A DNA stretch of 51,512 nt from Candidatus Sumerlaeaceae bacterium (lineage in GTDB: Bacteria; Sumerlaeota; Sumerlaeia; Sumerlaeales; Sumerlaeaceae), in contig JAOAAY010000012.1 in the NCBI GenBank assembly GCA_026418615.1, forward strand, positions 45,662 through 97,173, read 5' to 3'. Within the stretch, counting starts at the first letter, position 1. Each line of letters starts with the position of its first letter. The notes under the pieces were generated by a model. It ran no database searches, was not told the origin of the DNA, and saw only the letters and a program-made list of their open reading frames with translations. The position numbers and the translations under genes were made by a program. This document shows positions 1 through 9,009 of this stretch, in pieces.

Positions 1-581
1 GCCAGACCGGATGGCCCGAGGTTGAGCGATGGCTCGTTGACAAGGTCTCTCGCCAAATTGACCGCCTGACAAATGATGGCTGTCCGATCCACTGCGCGGC
101 GCGCCGTCTGCAATGCCTGTCGCGCCATGATCAGGGTCACCACCATGGGTTCGCGCTTTTTGCCGGATTTATACTTGGCGAACTCGTAGTCTCCGAGCAG
201 GCATCCCTCGGCGACGGCTGTCACTGCGTCCAACCCACCGGATCCGTCGAGCATGATCGCACAGTCTCGGGCACCGAGCCGTCGCGCACAGGCCACCGCG
301 CGCGAGGCTGCGATCTTCAATCGCTCGGACTGGGGGAAACACCCGGGGGAGTCCGTATTGATCAGGGCCAGATGCTGAACCTGAGAGTGCTCGGCCAAGG
401 GCAGAACCGCCTCCGGCGACCCACCGCCGTTGGCATCGGGCTTGAGCATTCGGCGCAGGCGGGCGAGTTCATCAGTGAAAGGATGTCCCGCGGCAAACAG
501 AGTGTCGCCGGCTCCGGTCAGAAAAACGAGCAACGGCGTCTTCAACGCGTGATCCTTGCTTGCGGCCAACTGAAGTTTCAC
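1..581 (-). CDS. pepA: Leucyl aminopeptidase (M17), N-terminal part, cut by window edge
   Basis: About 193 residues of the N-terminal region are present; the gene runs off the left edge. Two M17 signatures are visible: a block EGCLLGDYEFAKYKS near residues 125-139 and ARDLVNEPS near 177-185, both typical of the junction between the N-terminal macrodomain-like domain and the catalytic domain. The two-metal catalytic residues lie beyond the edge. M17 enzymes are cytosolic hexameric metallo-exopeptidases that remove N-terminal amino acids from peptides. I chose the GTG at 581 because it continues the frame and lies 10 nt after an AGGAGG; the ATG at 588 is in another frame. It is transcribed divergently from the acyltransferase gene to its right. 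Confidence 0.85.
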   Translation of the reverse strand, partial: MKLQLAASKDHALKTPLLVFLTGAGDTLFAAGHPFTDELARLRRMLKPDANGGGSPEAVLPLAEHSQVQHLALINTDSPGCFPQSERLKIAASRAVACARRLGARDCAIMLDGSGGLDAVTAVAEGCLLGDYEFAKYKSGKKREPMVVTLIMARQALQTARRAVDRTAIICQAVNLARDLVNEPSLNLGPSGL

Positions 582-773
582 CCGGCATGAGCCTCCTGAA
601 CCATTGTGTACATCCTGCGGGCTGCCCCGGCAGGCCGCTCCATTAGCAGCCATGGCGAATGCACGCTGTTCAAGGCTTTCTGCTTGAGTCCCGGGGTCCC
701 GCTTGTTGCTCTGCGTCGCCATGCACCTGCTGGACAGGGCCCGACGGGCCGCCCGACTCTGCCCATTCATCGC

Positions 774-1475
774 ATGACCGCCGTGCCGGCTGCTGCGGAT
801 CCACTGCGCACCTCGCTGGTCTGGGAGGCGACCCGTGCGGCGCTTCTCGAATACTTCCATGTGTGTCACTGCGTCAAATATCGCTGCGTGCACAACATTC
901 CGCCACGCGGCCCCATCATCCTCGCGCCCAACCATGTCAGTTATTACGATCCGCCACTGATCGCAGCCGGTGTGCCGCACCGGATTCGTTTCATGGCGTG
1001 GGACGCCCTGTTTCGCATCCCCGGCTTTGCATCGCTTATTCGCGCTTACGGCGCATTCCCCGTGCGCACAAAAAGTGCTGACAAGGGGGCCGTAGAGGCA
1101 ACTCTCGATGTGCTCCGCGCTGGCGGCTGTCTGATGATTTTTCCGGAGGGCATGCGAAGCAAGACAGGACGGTTGGAACCGCTTGAAAAAGGATTGGCGC
1201 GGCTGGCTCTATCGGTTGGCGCGTGGATCGTTCCCGTGAGCGTCATTGGCGCGTTCGAGGCGTACAACATCCATCATTTGCTGCCGCGCCCCTTTCGCCC
1301 GATCGTGGTCAAATACCATCCGGCCTTCTGGGTGGAACCCATGGAGCACCCGCGAGAGGTTAAAGCGCGCACCGTAGAGATCAACGCCCAGATTGAGCGG
1401 CACCTCCGCCGGCGTATCGCAGCCCATGAACGGTTAAAAGCGATGCGCAGCCGGCGCCGGATCCCGGCCCCGTGA
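774..1475 (+). CDS. plsC: 1-acyl-sn-glycerol-3-phosphate acyltransferase (PlsC family)
   Basis: A 233-residue member of the PlsC/LPLAT family, which transfers an acyl chain to lysophosphatidic acid at the inner face of the cytoplasmic membrane. The four family motifs are in order: NHVSYYD with the HX4D catalytic pair H54 and D59, GAFPVRT (93-99), FPEGMRS (123-129) and VPVSVIGA (153-160). An open frame continues upstream to a GTG at 606, but those 56 residues look unlike the family and lie in the divergent promoter region, so I prefer the ATG at 774; no clear ribosome-binding site decides it. The stop overlaps the next start (GTGA), suggesting translational coupling to the membrane protein that follows. 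Substrate specificity cannot be read from sequence. Confidence 0.85.
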   Translation: MTAVPAAADPLRTSLVWEATRAALLEYFHVCHCVKYRCVHNIPPRGPIILAPNHVSYYDPPLIAAGVPHRIRFMAWDALFRIPGFASLIRAYGAFPVRTKSADKGAVEATLDVLRAGGCLMIFPEGMRSKTGRLEPLEKGLARLALSVGAWIVPVSVIGAFEAYNIHHLLPRPFRPIVVKYHPAFWVEPMEHPREVKARTVEINAQIERHLRRRIAAHERLKAMRSRRRIPAP

Positions 1476-3304
1476 GGTTTGTGTCCCGCCGTCAGGTCCT
1501 CGCAGCGTTGCTCTGGCTCGGCCTAACGCTGCTTCCGGCTTGGGCTTTTTTCGGCGAACAGATGCCTTCCGGCCATAACGCCGAGATCCATCCCATGCGC
1601 ACCCTGGCGGTTGCCGACATCTGGCGGGCTGGGCAAATGATTCCGCGATGGAGTCCGACGCTGGCCGGCGGGCTTGGTTATCCGCTTTTCATTTACTACG
1701 GTTGGGCCCCGTATGCGCTGGCGGCGCTACCGCACTTCGTTTTCGGGTGGCCAGCCGTGGCGACCACCAATTTAGCCTTTGTTTTCTTTGCAGTGGTTCT
1801 GGGCGGCGGGGCGTTTGCCCTTGGCCGCGAAGTGGGATGCCGTCGAGGCGCCTGGGTTGCGTGGGCTGTTTACTCGTACGCCTCGTACCAGATGTCACTC
1901 CTTTATGTGAGAGCCTCGTTGCCCGAATACGCAGGCGGCGCCTTGGCGCCGTGGGTGCTATGGGGAATGATCCGGGTGGCGCGCGGCTCCGGTGCCGGCA
2001 GCGCCCTTGCGTGCGGAGCCTTTTTGGCGCTGCTCATGTTCACGCATAATGTCAGCGCGTTTTTGTTCGGCCCGCTGGCTGTGGCTGCGGGTGTTTGGAC
2101 AAGCCTCGGTCAGCGGGATGCCGGGGCGTGCCTGCGCTCCCTTCTGCGCGTTGGCGCTGTCACGGGTGCAGGGCTGGCGATGAGCGCGTTTTTTTGGGCG
2201 CCGCTGATCGTCATGCGCGACGCCGTGGACTTGAACCGGGTGTATGATAATAATCTGGTTCCGGAAACCCACTTCGTCGAACCGTGGCAGTTATTGTGGA
2301 GCCGCTGGGATTACGGTTACAGTGTTGCAGGTCCGGACGACGGTATGGCGTTCCGCATCGGAGCCGGCGCTCTTGTGTCAGGGCTGGCCGGACTTGCCGG
2401 GGTGATGCTCAGGCGACGGCGCAGACCGGCAGGCCAAATTGTGAACCGGGACGACCCGGAGGGGATTGATTGGCCTGTGGTCGTTCTTAAGTCGGCGACG
2501 CTGCCCGCTGTGCTGGTGCTGGCAGCCGTCGCCCTGTTCTTAACCACGACTTGGTCGGCGGCAGTGTGGGATTTGGCACGGCCTCTCCGGCTGATTCAGT
2601 TTCCGTGGCGGCTCCTCTTGCCGGCGAGTTTGCTCTTGGCCATGGCCGGAGCCATGGCAGTCAATTCGATATCTTACTGGCTCGCTTCGCGCCGGGGGCG
2701 CTTGCGCCTTATCGCCCATCAAACACACGGTTTGCTCGCTGGTTTTGCCATTTTGACCGCACTGCCTTTGTGCCAGCCGCTCACCTGGATGAACTTTGAC
2801 GACGAGCAATTGAGGCGTGTACTGGAGCGGGCTTATGTCACCACGACCGTCAGCGACGATTATCGGCCTGTTCATGCGGCCTCGTACGAGGATATTCGTA
2901 AGGCCGTTCCGTTGGGGCGGGCGCTGGTCAGCGGCGTGCCGGGTGCCAAGTTGCCACCGCCGCCGGAGCGCATGAGGTTCACGGTCGAGGTCGCCGGACC
3001 TCCCCGTTCGATTTGCACGCTGCCTGTCTATTATTTCCCCGGATGGCGTGTCGAAACAGGTTATGTCGAGGTGGTGCCGCGGGCGGCGTCGGACACAGGG
3101 CTGCTGACCTTGGTCTTGCCCGGCGGATCCTGCCGCGTCACGGCTTGGTGGGAGCCGACCCGGTTTCAATGGCAAATGGCCATGGCCTCGCTGCTTTCGG
3201 CGGGGCTTTTCTGCGTGCTTTGCGTTTTTGCAGGGCTGTGGACAGAAAGGCACTCAGGGGCGTCGTTTCTCAAGAAACCTCAGACTCTCGAGCAGCACAA
3301 GTAG
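1472..3304 (+). CDS. Polytopic membrane protein, PTPS-related / YfhO-like glycosyltransferase-type
   Basis: A 610-residue integral membrane protein with a first hydrophobic helix near residues 10-27 and many further hydrophobic segments. An acidic patch (GHNAEIHP, about 34-41) and the following PRWSPTLAGGLGYPLF stretch match what I remember of the 'PTPS-related' membrane family, which resembles GT-C glycosyltransferases (PMT, ArnT, YfhO) acting on polyprenyl-linked sugars outside the membrane. A non-membrane domain near 480-570 includes YYFPGW, common in YfhO-like proteins, followed by a last helix and a short basic tail. The GTG start overlaps the plsC stop. The last 51 bases overlap the 3' end of the convergent wecA-like gene. 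The donor and acceptor are unknown and the family call is by resemblance only. Confidence 0.65.
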   Translation: MRFVSRRQVLAALLWLGLTLLPAWAFFGEQMPSGHNAEIHPMRTLAVADIWRAGQMIPRWSPTLAGGLGYPLFIYYGWAPYALAALPHFVFGWPAVATTNLAFVFFAVVLGGGAFALGREVGCRRGAWVAWAVYSYASYQMSLLYVRASLPEYAGGALAPWVLWGMIRVARGSGAGSALACGAFLALLMFTHNVSAFLFGPLAVAAGVWTSLGQRDAGACLRSLLRVGAVTGAGLAMSAFFWAPLIVMRDAVDLNRVYDNNLVPETHFVEPWQLLWSRWDYGYSVAGPDDGMAFRIGAGALVSGLAGLAGVMLRRRRRPAGQIVNRDDPEGIDWPVVVLKSATLPAVLVLAAVALFLTTTWSAAVWDLARPLRLIQFPWRLLLPASLLLAMAGAMAVNSISYWLASRRGRLRLIAHQTHGLLAGFAILTALPLCQPLTWMNFDDEQLRRVLERAYVTTTVSDDYRPVHAASYEDIRKAVPLGRALVSGVPGAKLPPPPERMRFTVEVAGPPRSICTLPVYYFPGWRVETGYVEVVPRAASDTGLLTLVLPGGSCRVTAWWEPTRFQWQMAMASLLSAGLFCVLCVFAGLWTERHSGASFLKKPQTLEQHK

Positions 3305-4303
3305 CCCTGTCGAGAGGGCGGCAACAAGGGCCATTGTGGCGACAGGTTCGAGCCGCTGCAAGACGAAGGCCGTCACGCCGAGAAGCAGCGAGAAATAGTA
3401 AAAGATAAACACAGTTCTTCGAGGCGAGAACCCAAGGTTCAGAAACCGGTGATGGAGGTGGCGGCTGTCGCCTCGGAATGGGTGCTGTCCCTTGGCTGCC
3501 CGGCGCGCGAACGCGAATACCGTCTCGAATAGCGGCAGGCCGACCGCCATGACGGGGATCAGCAGGGCCAGCAACGCGGGGGTCTTGGTGCTCGAGAGCA
3601 ACGACACGGAAGCGAGCAGAAAACCCAGTAGCAGGCTGCCTGCGTCCCCCATGAAAATACTGGCTGGCGGAAAATTGAACGGCAGGAAACCGAGACAAAC
3701 CGCGACCGTGATCAGGGCTAAAGCCACGGCCAGCGGCTGACCGAGATCCGCTCCGATGGCGGCCAAAGTCAGCCCACTGATAGCCACAATCCCTGCCGCC
3801 AACCCGTCCATGCCGTCAATCATGTTGATCCCATTCATGAGCAGGGCATACCACAACATGGTGCCAGCCAAACTCAGCCACCATGCGGGAATCACTTCCG
3901 GGCCAAAGGGGTTGGTCAGACGCTCGATACGATACCCGTAGTAAAACATTAAGGCGCCTAGAGCGGCTTGAGCGACCAGTTTGGCCACTGGGCGCAGATC
4001 GAGCAAATCATCCGCAACCCCCACGCAGGTCGCCAAAGTGGCGCCAATGAGGATCCCTTGCATCTCGTGGCGAAGAAAAACAAACTCTGGAACGGCCAGC
4101 GCGGCCGCGATCAAACCCGCCACAAAGGCGAGGTGCATCGCAACGCCGCCTTCATAGGCAACGGGCTGGGTGTGGGCCTTCCTCCCTCCGGATGGCAAAT
4201 CATAGACGCCCAGTCTTCGCATGGTGCCACGCACGACAATCGTGAGTGCGAACGACACGGCGAAGGCGACGAGGAAGACAACCGCGGCCTGAGCGATTCC
4301 CAC
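3254..4303 (-). CDS. UDP-sugar:undecaprenyl-phosphate sugar-1-phosphate transferase (WecA/TagO/MraY family)
   Basis: A 349-residue polytopic enzyme of the polyprenyl-phosphate N-acetylhexosamine-1-phosphate transferase family. It keeps the DDLLD motif (98-102), the NGINMIDGMDGLAAG loop (157-171), GDAGS (219-223) and the cytoplasmic HLHHR motif (282-286) that distinguishes WecA/TagO-type enzymes from MraY. It should load GlcNAc-1-phosphate or a related sugar onto undecaprenyl phosphate, the first step of O-antigen or exopolysaccharide synthesis; an O-antigen ligase-like gene at 32.5 kb fits. It starts at a GTG; the nearby ATG at 4311 is out of frame. It is divergent from the M23 peptidase gene and its 3' end overlaps the convergent membrane-protein gene by 51 bp. 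Confidence 0.88.
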   Translation of the reverse strand: MGIAQAAVVFLVAFAVSFALTIVVRGTMRRLGVYDLPSGGRKAHTQPVAYEGGVAMHLAFVAGLIAAALAVPEFVFLRHEMQGILIGATLATCVGVADDLLDLRPVAKLVAQAALGALMFYYGYRIERLTNPFGPEVIPAWWLSLAGTMLWYALLMNGINMIDGMDGLAAGIVAISGLTLAAIGADLGQPLAVALALITVAVCLGFLPFNFPPASIFMGDAGSLLLGFLLASVSLLSSTKTPALLALLIPVMAVGLPLFETVFAFARRAAKGQHPFRGDSRHLHHRFLNLGFSPRRTVFIFYYFSLLLGVTAFVLQRLEPVATMALVAALSTGLLVLLESLRFLEKRRP

Positions 4304-4454
4304 GCGCCCATGGCATGCGGCCTCTTACCAGACAAAATCAATGATTTAGCATGAGATGCCCGGCACGCTCTCCTCGGGTCCGGGTTCAGCGTGACGAATC
4401 ACAAGGGGAATACCTTGAACTTGCGGCTCGGGCTGGCATAGCCAAACGCCGCAC

Positions 4455-5498
4455 ATGAACAGGACAAAAGCGTTGAAGCGATCGGGCCGGCGGCGGATCA
4501 CGGCGTTAGCCGTGCTTTTACTGGCCGCCGGCGTGGTCACGGCTGAGGACCGGGCACCCCGTCGGGAGGGCGGCGCCGCGCCTCGACCGGGACCAGTCGC
4601 CTTTCGGCCTTTAGCCGGCAAAGTGGCCGACATCCGGATCAAGTTGCCGTTTTCGGAGGGAACCACCTGCGAGGTGTTTCAAGGCCATGGCGGGGAGTTT
4701 TCGCATTCACGCCTCAATTACTACGCTTGGGATTTCGGCCTCCCCCATGGATCACCCGTGTGTGCGGCAGCGCCGGGCCGAGTCGTGCGCGTCAAGCAGG
4801 ATTCAGACGAAGGGGGCTTGGAACCGAGGCACTTTAACACGGGAAATGTTGTCATCCTTGATCATGGACGGGGTTTGTTCACCCAGTACCTTCACTTGCA
4901 GCAAGGCTCCGCTTGCGTAATCGAAGGCCAGTTGGTCTCGGGCGGACAAATGATCGCCCGTAGCGGCAACACCGGATATTCCTCCGTACCTCATCTTCAT
5001 TTTCAGGTTCAGGATGCTTCCGGCCAGTCCTTGCCGGCGACTTTTCTCGATGTGTCGGGCGACGGCATCCCCCGCCAAGGCGACCTTGTGACTTCTGCCA
5101 ACGATGGTCGTGGCGTCAGCCCGTATGCAGGGGAGTCGGTCATGCCGCTGGCCATGTTTGCCCGAAACCAAGTGACGATCACCAGAACGGATCTGCCGGC
5201 ACACCTGCTGCTCACCGACCGCGAGTACCGAGTTGAGGGCCACTTGGGTCGCAAAGCCCCGCGCGTAGCAGTGTTTCTTATGGGGCCTGACGGCGGCAAG
5301 CCGATACTCACCCGCTTTATTCCCACCCGCCGTGACGGGACTTTTTCGGCTACGCTAAGGTTTGACGGCCTGCCAACGCGCGTGAAAGGCTGGAGCAGCG
5401 ACCCCGCACATTCTAACCTTTTTGCGTTCGCTATTGCTCCTGTCGAGAATGACGGATCTTATTGGTCGAGTTTCTCGGTGCCGGTGACGGTGCGCTGA
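4455..5498 (+). CDS. Secreted M23 (LytM-type) metallopeptidase
   Basis: A 347-residue exported protein with a basic N-terminus and hydrophobic signal sequence (residues 15-30, probably cut near TAED). The LytM/M23 fold spans about 75-190: the first zinc ligands are likely H84 and D93 (HSRLNYYAWD), followed by VVILDHGRG, YLHL (H147), and the second ligand pair in VPHLHFQV (H180, H182). M23 peptidases cut peptidoglycan cross-bridges in the periplasm, or act as inactive activators; here the ligands appear intact. The C-terminal 130 residues have no obvious family and look beta-rich. It is transcribed divergently from the WecA-like gene, so the two may share a regulatory region. Confidence 0.85.
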   Translation: MNRTKALKRSGRRRITALAVLLLAAGVVTAEDRAPRREGGAAPRPGPVAFRPLAGKVADIRIKLPFSEGTTCEVFQGHGGEFSHSRLNYYAWDFGLPHGSPVCAAAPGRVVRVKQDSDEGGLEPRHFNTGNVVILDHGRGLFTQYLHLQQGSACVIEGQLVSGGQMIARSGNTGYSSVPHLHFQVQDASGQSLPATFLDVSGDGIPRQGDLVTSANDGRGVSPYAGESVMPLAMFARNQVTITRTDLPAHLLLTDREYRVEGHLGRKAPRVAVFLMGPDGGKPILTRFIPTRRDGTFSATLRFDGLPTRVKGWSSDPAHSNLFAFAIAPVENDGSYWSSFSVPVTVR

Positions 5499-5564
5499 GG
5501 CTCGCGGTTCGAAGCCCGGATTGGGGTTGCTTTCGCGTCGACCGGCTCCACGATTCGCCCCGTT

Positions 5565-7283
5565 ATGGAATCGCGACGCTCGATCACAGAGACCCCCAAT
5601 CCGCTGTCCGCCGACATTGATCTCGCCACGCCGATAGGTATCGTTCGGATCCTGCGGCAAGCGGATGCCCAAATCTTCGGTGGGTACCTCGACTACCCGG
5701 GGTTGTTTGACGACGAGACTCTGCAAACTCTCTCGGCTCTGGTGCAACGCGCTGCATCCGTCATCCGTAACCCGCGAGGCCGGATCATCCTGAGTGGGGC
5801 CGGCACGAGCGGGAGGCTTGCCATGTTTATCGCGCGGGTCTTCAATGAATCGCTCGCCTGCCCCCCGAACAACCGCAAATTCCTCTACCTGATAGCGGGC
5901 GGGGATGCCGCTCTTATTCAGGCTCAGGAAGGGGCCGAGGATGATCCGCACCAAGGCATCGCCGACCTCGAATCGGCGGCTGCCGGTGCCGATGAGGTGT
6001 TCTTCGTGGGGATCACCTGCGGTCTTAGCGCTCCGTACATTGCGGGCCAGATGGAAGCCGCCATGGATCGTCCGGGGGGCTTTGCCGTGCTTCTTGGCTT
6101 CAACCCGCTGGAACTCTCGCGCAACACACCCATCGAAGGCTGGCCCGGGACTTTTCTCGACACGGCCCGTCGTGCGGCTGCCGCGTCCAACGCGGCGCTG
6201 CTGAATCCTGTCATCGGTCCCGAACCCGTGACCGGCTCAACCCGCATGAAAAGCGGTACAGCAACCAAGATTTTGTTGGAGGTCCTGTTCACTGCGGCCG
6301 TGCGTCTGGCAGCGGATGGCGGGCCGTCGGCTGCCGGTCTCGTGCCCGCTCTCGTGGAAATGCTGACCGCTTACGAGCAAGCCGTCCGGTCCCTCTACCT
6401 TCGTGCCTCAGGGCTGGGGCTTTTGGTCGAGGCGGGCGGACTCGCGCTGCGAGCCGGAGGGCATATTTATTACTTTGGCACTGCGGGTGTTGACGAACAA
6501 GGGCGTCGGGTGGACGGAACGAGGACCGGATTGTTGGGGCTGATTGATGCCTCCGAATGCCCGCCAACTTACGGCGCCGACTTCGAGGATGTGCGCGGTT
6601 TTCTGGTGGGAGGGTGGCGTGCGCTGTTCCCGGACGGGGACAATGATTTGTCCAGCCGCGGCGGGCACTACCGGATCGCGCTGGCCGACTTTGCGCAGGA
6701 TAAACTGCCACGGTTGACCGCCAATGACCTGTGTGTGTTCCTCGGTCCGGTGCCCGGTGCAGATGTCATCCGTGAGGCCGCCGGCCGCGCCGGTTCGCGT
6801 CTGGCGAGCATCGTCTGGGATGGATCTCGACCGGAGGGCGACATGGTCATTGCCCTTGATCCGCCCGCGGCCGGGCCTCGGGGACAGGCCTTGCTGGAAG
6901 TGCAGGTCAAACTCGCCGCCAATGCGCTGACCACCGGAGCGCATATCATTGCAGGAAAAGTCTTTGGTAATCGTATGATAGACCTCCGCATTTCCAACAA
7001 CAAACTGTTTCACCGTACGGTGGGCATCATCGCTGATCTGATGAAAGTCTCTCATGAGGAGGCGGTCCAAGCCCTCTTGCGGGCTGTTTTCGAGACGGAC
7101 AACCTAACGGAGGCTCAGCGAGAGGCTCCCATTAGCGTCTGCATCGAACATGCCAAGAGCGTTCAGAAGGTGGTGCCCAAGGCGCTGCTCATGGCCACCG
7201 GCAAATACTCCTTTGCGCAGGCCGAAGCCGCCTTGCGTCGCAATCCAATCGTACGATCGCTGCTTGCCGAACATTTGGCATGA
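5565..7283 (+). CDS. Double-SIS protein resembling glucokinase regulatory protein (GKRP) and MurQ etherase
   Basis: A 572-residue protein with two SIS (sugar isomerase) halves. Half one has GAGTSGR (78-84), FNESLACPP with E95, AGGD (111-114), EGAEDD (122-127) and GSTRMKSGTATK (224-235). Half two has GHIYYFG (299-305), then DASECPPTYG (328-337, E331), GADFEDVRGFLVGG (337-350) and the tail NALTTGAH/DLRISNNKL (453-481). The order and wording parallel vertebrate GKRP almost end to end, from NPLSADID near the start to the helical C-terminus. Single-SIS MurQ (about 300 residues) cleaves the lactyl ether of MurNAc-6-phosphate. Acidic residues corresponding to MurQ catalytic positions seem retained here, so it may be an active etherase, or a regulator binding fructose phosphates. 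I see no strong ribosome-binding site at the ATG. Confidence 0.8.
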   Translation: MESRRSITETPNPLSADIDLATPIGIVRILRQADAQIFGGYLDYPGLFDDETLQTLSALVQRAASVIRNPRGRIILSGAGTSGRLAMFIARVFNESLACPPNNRKFLYLIAGGDAALIQAQEGAEDDPHQGIADLESAAAGADEVFFVGITCGLSAPYIAGQMEAAMDRPGGFAVLLGFNPLELSRNTPIEGWPGTFLDTARRAAAASNAALLNPVIGPEPVTGSTRMKSGTATKILLEVLFTAAVRLAADGGPSAAGLVPALVEMLTAYEQAVRSLYLRASGLGLLVEAGGLALRAGGHIYYFGTAGVDEQGRRVDGTRTGLLGLIDASECPPTYGADFEDVRGFLVGGWRALFPDGDNDLSSRGGHYRIALADFAQDKLPRLTANDLCVFLGPVPGADVIREAAGRAGSRLASIVWDGSRPEGDMVIALDPPAAGPRGQALLEVQVKLAANALTTGAHIIAGKVFGNRMIDLRISNNKLFHRTVGIIADLMKVSHEEAVQALLRAVFETDNLTEAQREAPISVCIEHAKSVQKVVPKALLMATGKYSFAQAEAALRRNPIVRSLLAEHLA

Positions 7284-7344
7284 TGATTCGGCGCGATTAC
7301 CTGTACTGCATTGCAAAACCTCTACAAGATTGGTAGATAATTCC

Positions 7345-8949
7345 ATGCCGGGCCCAAACAAGGTCGAAGAGATCAAGCGTCAAAAGGACGGCCTCGATGT
7401 GCTGGCCGACATCCTCCGGTATGCGGAGAGCGGATTTGAGTCCATTCAGCCCGACGATTTCACGCGGATGCGCTGGTACGGGATCTACCAGCAAAAACCC
7501 AACGAGGGGCATTTCATGCTGCGTCTGAAACTCCCCAACGGGGATTATCAGGCCAACCAGTTGCGGGAAATCGGACGCATCGCGAACGAGTTCGGGCGCG
7601 GCCTTGCTGACATTACGACCCGGCAGAATTTCCAGTTTCACTGGCTTCGTATCGAGGACATTCCCATTATTCTTCAGCGGTTGGCCCGGGTGGGTGTGAC
7701 GACCGTCGGGGCGTGTGGCGATGTGATGCGCAATATCGTCGGGTGCCCTCTTGCCGGCCTCGACGGCGACGAAATTCTCGACGCTTCGCCCATTGTGAAA
7801 CAAGTTTCGGCGTTCTTTTGCGGTAACAAAGATTTTTCCAATCTTCCGCGGAAGTATAAGATTTCCATTTCCGGATGCCGGCTCCACTGCGCGCAGCCCG
7901 ACATCAATGACATCGGACTCTACGGTGTGGAGCGGACCGTAGATGGCCGGCGCGAGGCCGGGTTTGGCCTCAAAGTGGGCGGAGGATTGTCCACAAAACC
8001 TTATTTCGGTGCGGACCTTGGCGTCTTCGTCAGGCCCGATGAGGTCTTCCGCGTGGTTTATGCCATTACGGCCATTTATCGCGACTCGGAAGTGCTGCGT
8101 CAGGACCGCTCCAAGGCCCGGCTCAAGTTCCTGATTCACGACCCGAAGATTGGCGTCGGACCGGAGCGTTTCCGCGCCATGCTGGAGGAGCGGCTCGGGT
8201 ACCGCCTCCAGGATGGCGGACCGTACGAGATTCCGAAGCATACGGAACTCGATCACCTCGGCATCCGGCCCCAAAAGCAGCCGGGGCGGTGGTATGTCGG
8301 CATTGGCGTGACGGTGGGCCGTCAGAGCGGCGACACACTTCTGCGCATTGCGGACATCGCAGAAGAATTTTCCGTTCACGCCAGTCTGCGCAACACGAAC
8401 AAGCAAAACTTTCTCATCACGCATGTCCCCGAGGACCGGCTGGGCGCTCTCAAGGAACGGCTCAAGGCCGAGGGGCTCGATTACGAGCCGTCCGTGTTCA
8501 AGAAAGGTTTGGTGTCGTGTACCGGCATCGAATTTTGTAATCTGGCCATCACGGAAACAAAAGAGTTTGGCCGGCGTGTGGCTCAGGCTCTGGAGGAGCG
8601 TTTCCCCGGCGCGTCGAAGCAGGTGCGCATCCATTTCAGCGGCTGCCCGAACAACTGCGGCCAGAACGCCATCGCCGACATTGGATTTCGCGGCGGCCTG
8701 ACCAAGGTTGACGGCCAGCAAGTGGAAGCGTACGATATGCTGGTCGGGGGCACCACGGGCGCTGTGCGCGCGTTTGGCGAAGTCTGCTCGCGCAAGGTGC
8801 CCAAGGACCGCGTCATAGAGCACATTTCAAATCTTTACGCGGCCTTCCTCAGTTGGAGCCGCAACGGCGAAACCTTCCACGATTTCGTTCGTGCCCACAC
8901 GCTGGAGCAACTCGACGCCATCGCCAAGGGCGGTGCTCCGCAGGCGTGA
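7345..8949 (+). CDS. Ferredoxin-type nitrite/sulfite reductase (sirohaem, 4Fe-4S)
   Basis: A 534-residue assimilatory-type reductase that would carry six electrons to nitrite (to ammonia) or sulfite (to sulfide) in the cytosol. Two NiR/SiR ferredoxin-like half-domains are present (HFMLRLKLPNG near 56-66; RWYVGIGVTVG near 315-325). The cluster/sirohaem cysteines are C392 and C398 (SCTGIEFCNLAITETK) and C434 and C438 (SGCPNNCGQ). Arginines around TRQN (92-95) and CGDVMRN belong to the anion/sirohaem pocket. Nitrite and sulfite enzymes are hard to separate by eye; the N-terminal KWYGLY-like block favours the nitrite type. The frame is open upstream to 7150 inside the preceding gene, but ATG 7345 gives the family-like N-terminus, leaving a 61-nt gap. 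Confidence 0.88.
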   Translation: MPGPNKVEEIKRQKDGLDVLADILRYAESGFESIQPDDFTRMRWYGIYQQKPNEGHFMLRLKLPNGDYQANQLREIGRIANEFGRGLADITTRQNFQFHWLRIEDIPIILQRLARVGVTTVGACGDVMRNIVGCPLAGLDGDEILDASPIVKQVSAFFCGNKDFSNLPRKYKISISGCRLHCAQPDINDIGLYGVERTVDGRREAGFGLKVGGGLSTKPYFGADLGVFVRPDEVFRVVYAITAIYRDSEVLRQDRSKARLKFLIHDPKIGVGPERFRAMLEERLGYRLQDGGPYEIPKHTELDHLGIRPQKQPGRWYVGIGVTVGRQSGDTLLRIADIAEEFSVHASLRNTNKQNFLITHVPEDRLGALKERLKAEGLDYEPSVFKKGLVSCTGIEFCNLAITETKEFGRRVAQALEERFPGASKQVRIHFSGCPNNCGQNAIADIGFRGGLTKVDGQQVEAYDMLVGGTTGAVRAFGEVCSRKVPKDRVIEHISNLYAAFLSWSRNGETFHDFVRAHTLEQLDAIAKGGAPQA

Positions 8950-8955
8950 TCTGAG

Positions 8956-8987
8956 CCGGGGCGCGCCCGTCCGCAGGCACGCCCCGG
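8956..8987. terminator. GC-rich hairpin between two convergent genes
   Basis: Perfect 8-bp inverted repeat (CCGGGGCG / CGCCCCGG) around a 16-nt loop, in the 60-nt gap between the convergent reductase and EF-G genes. No T-run follows on either strand, so it may only pause transcription or protect 3' ends. Confidence 0.35.
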
Positions 8988-9009
8988 CATCACAACCCGA
9001 GCGGGTTAA

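Noticed and set aside
606..773. Upstream extension of the plsC frame
   Set aside because: These 56 residues lie in the divergent promoter region and do not resemble the family; ATG 774 gives the usual N-terminus.
7297..8823. 508-codon open frame on the minus strand across the nitrite/sulfite reductase gene
   Set aside because: It mirrors a gene with clear sirohaem and cluster motifs; long antisense frames are common in GC-rich DNA and this one shows no family features.
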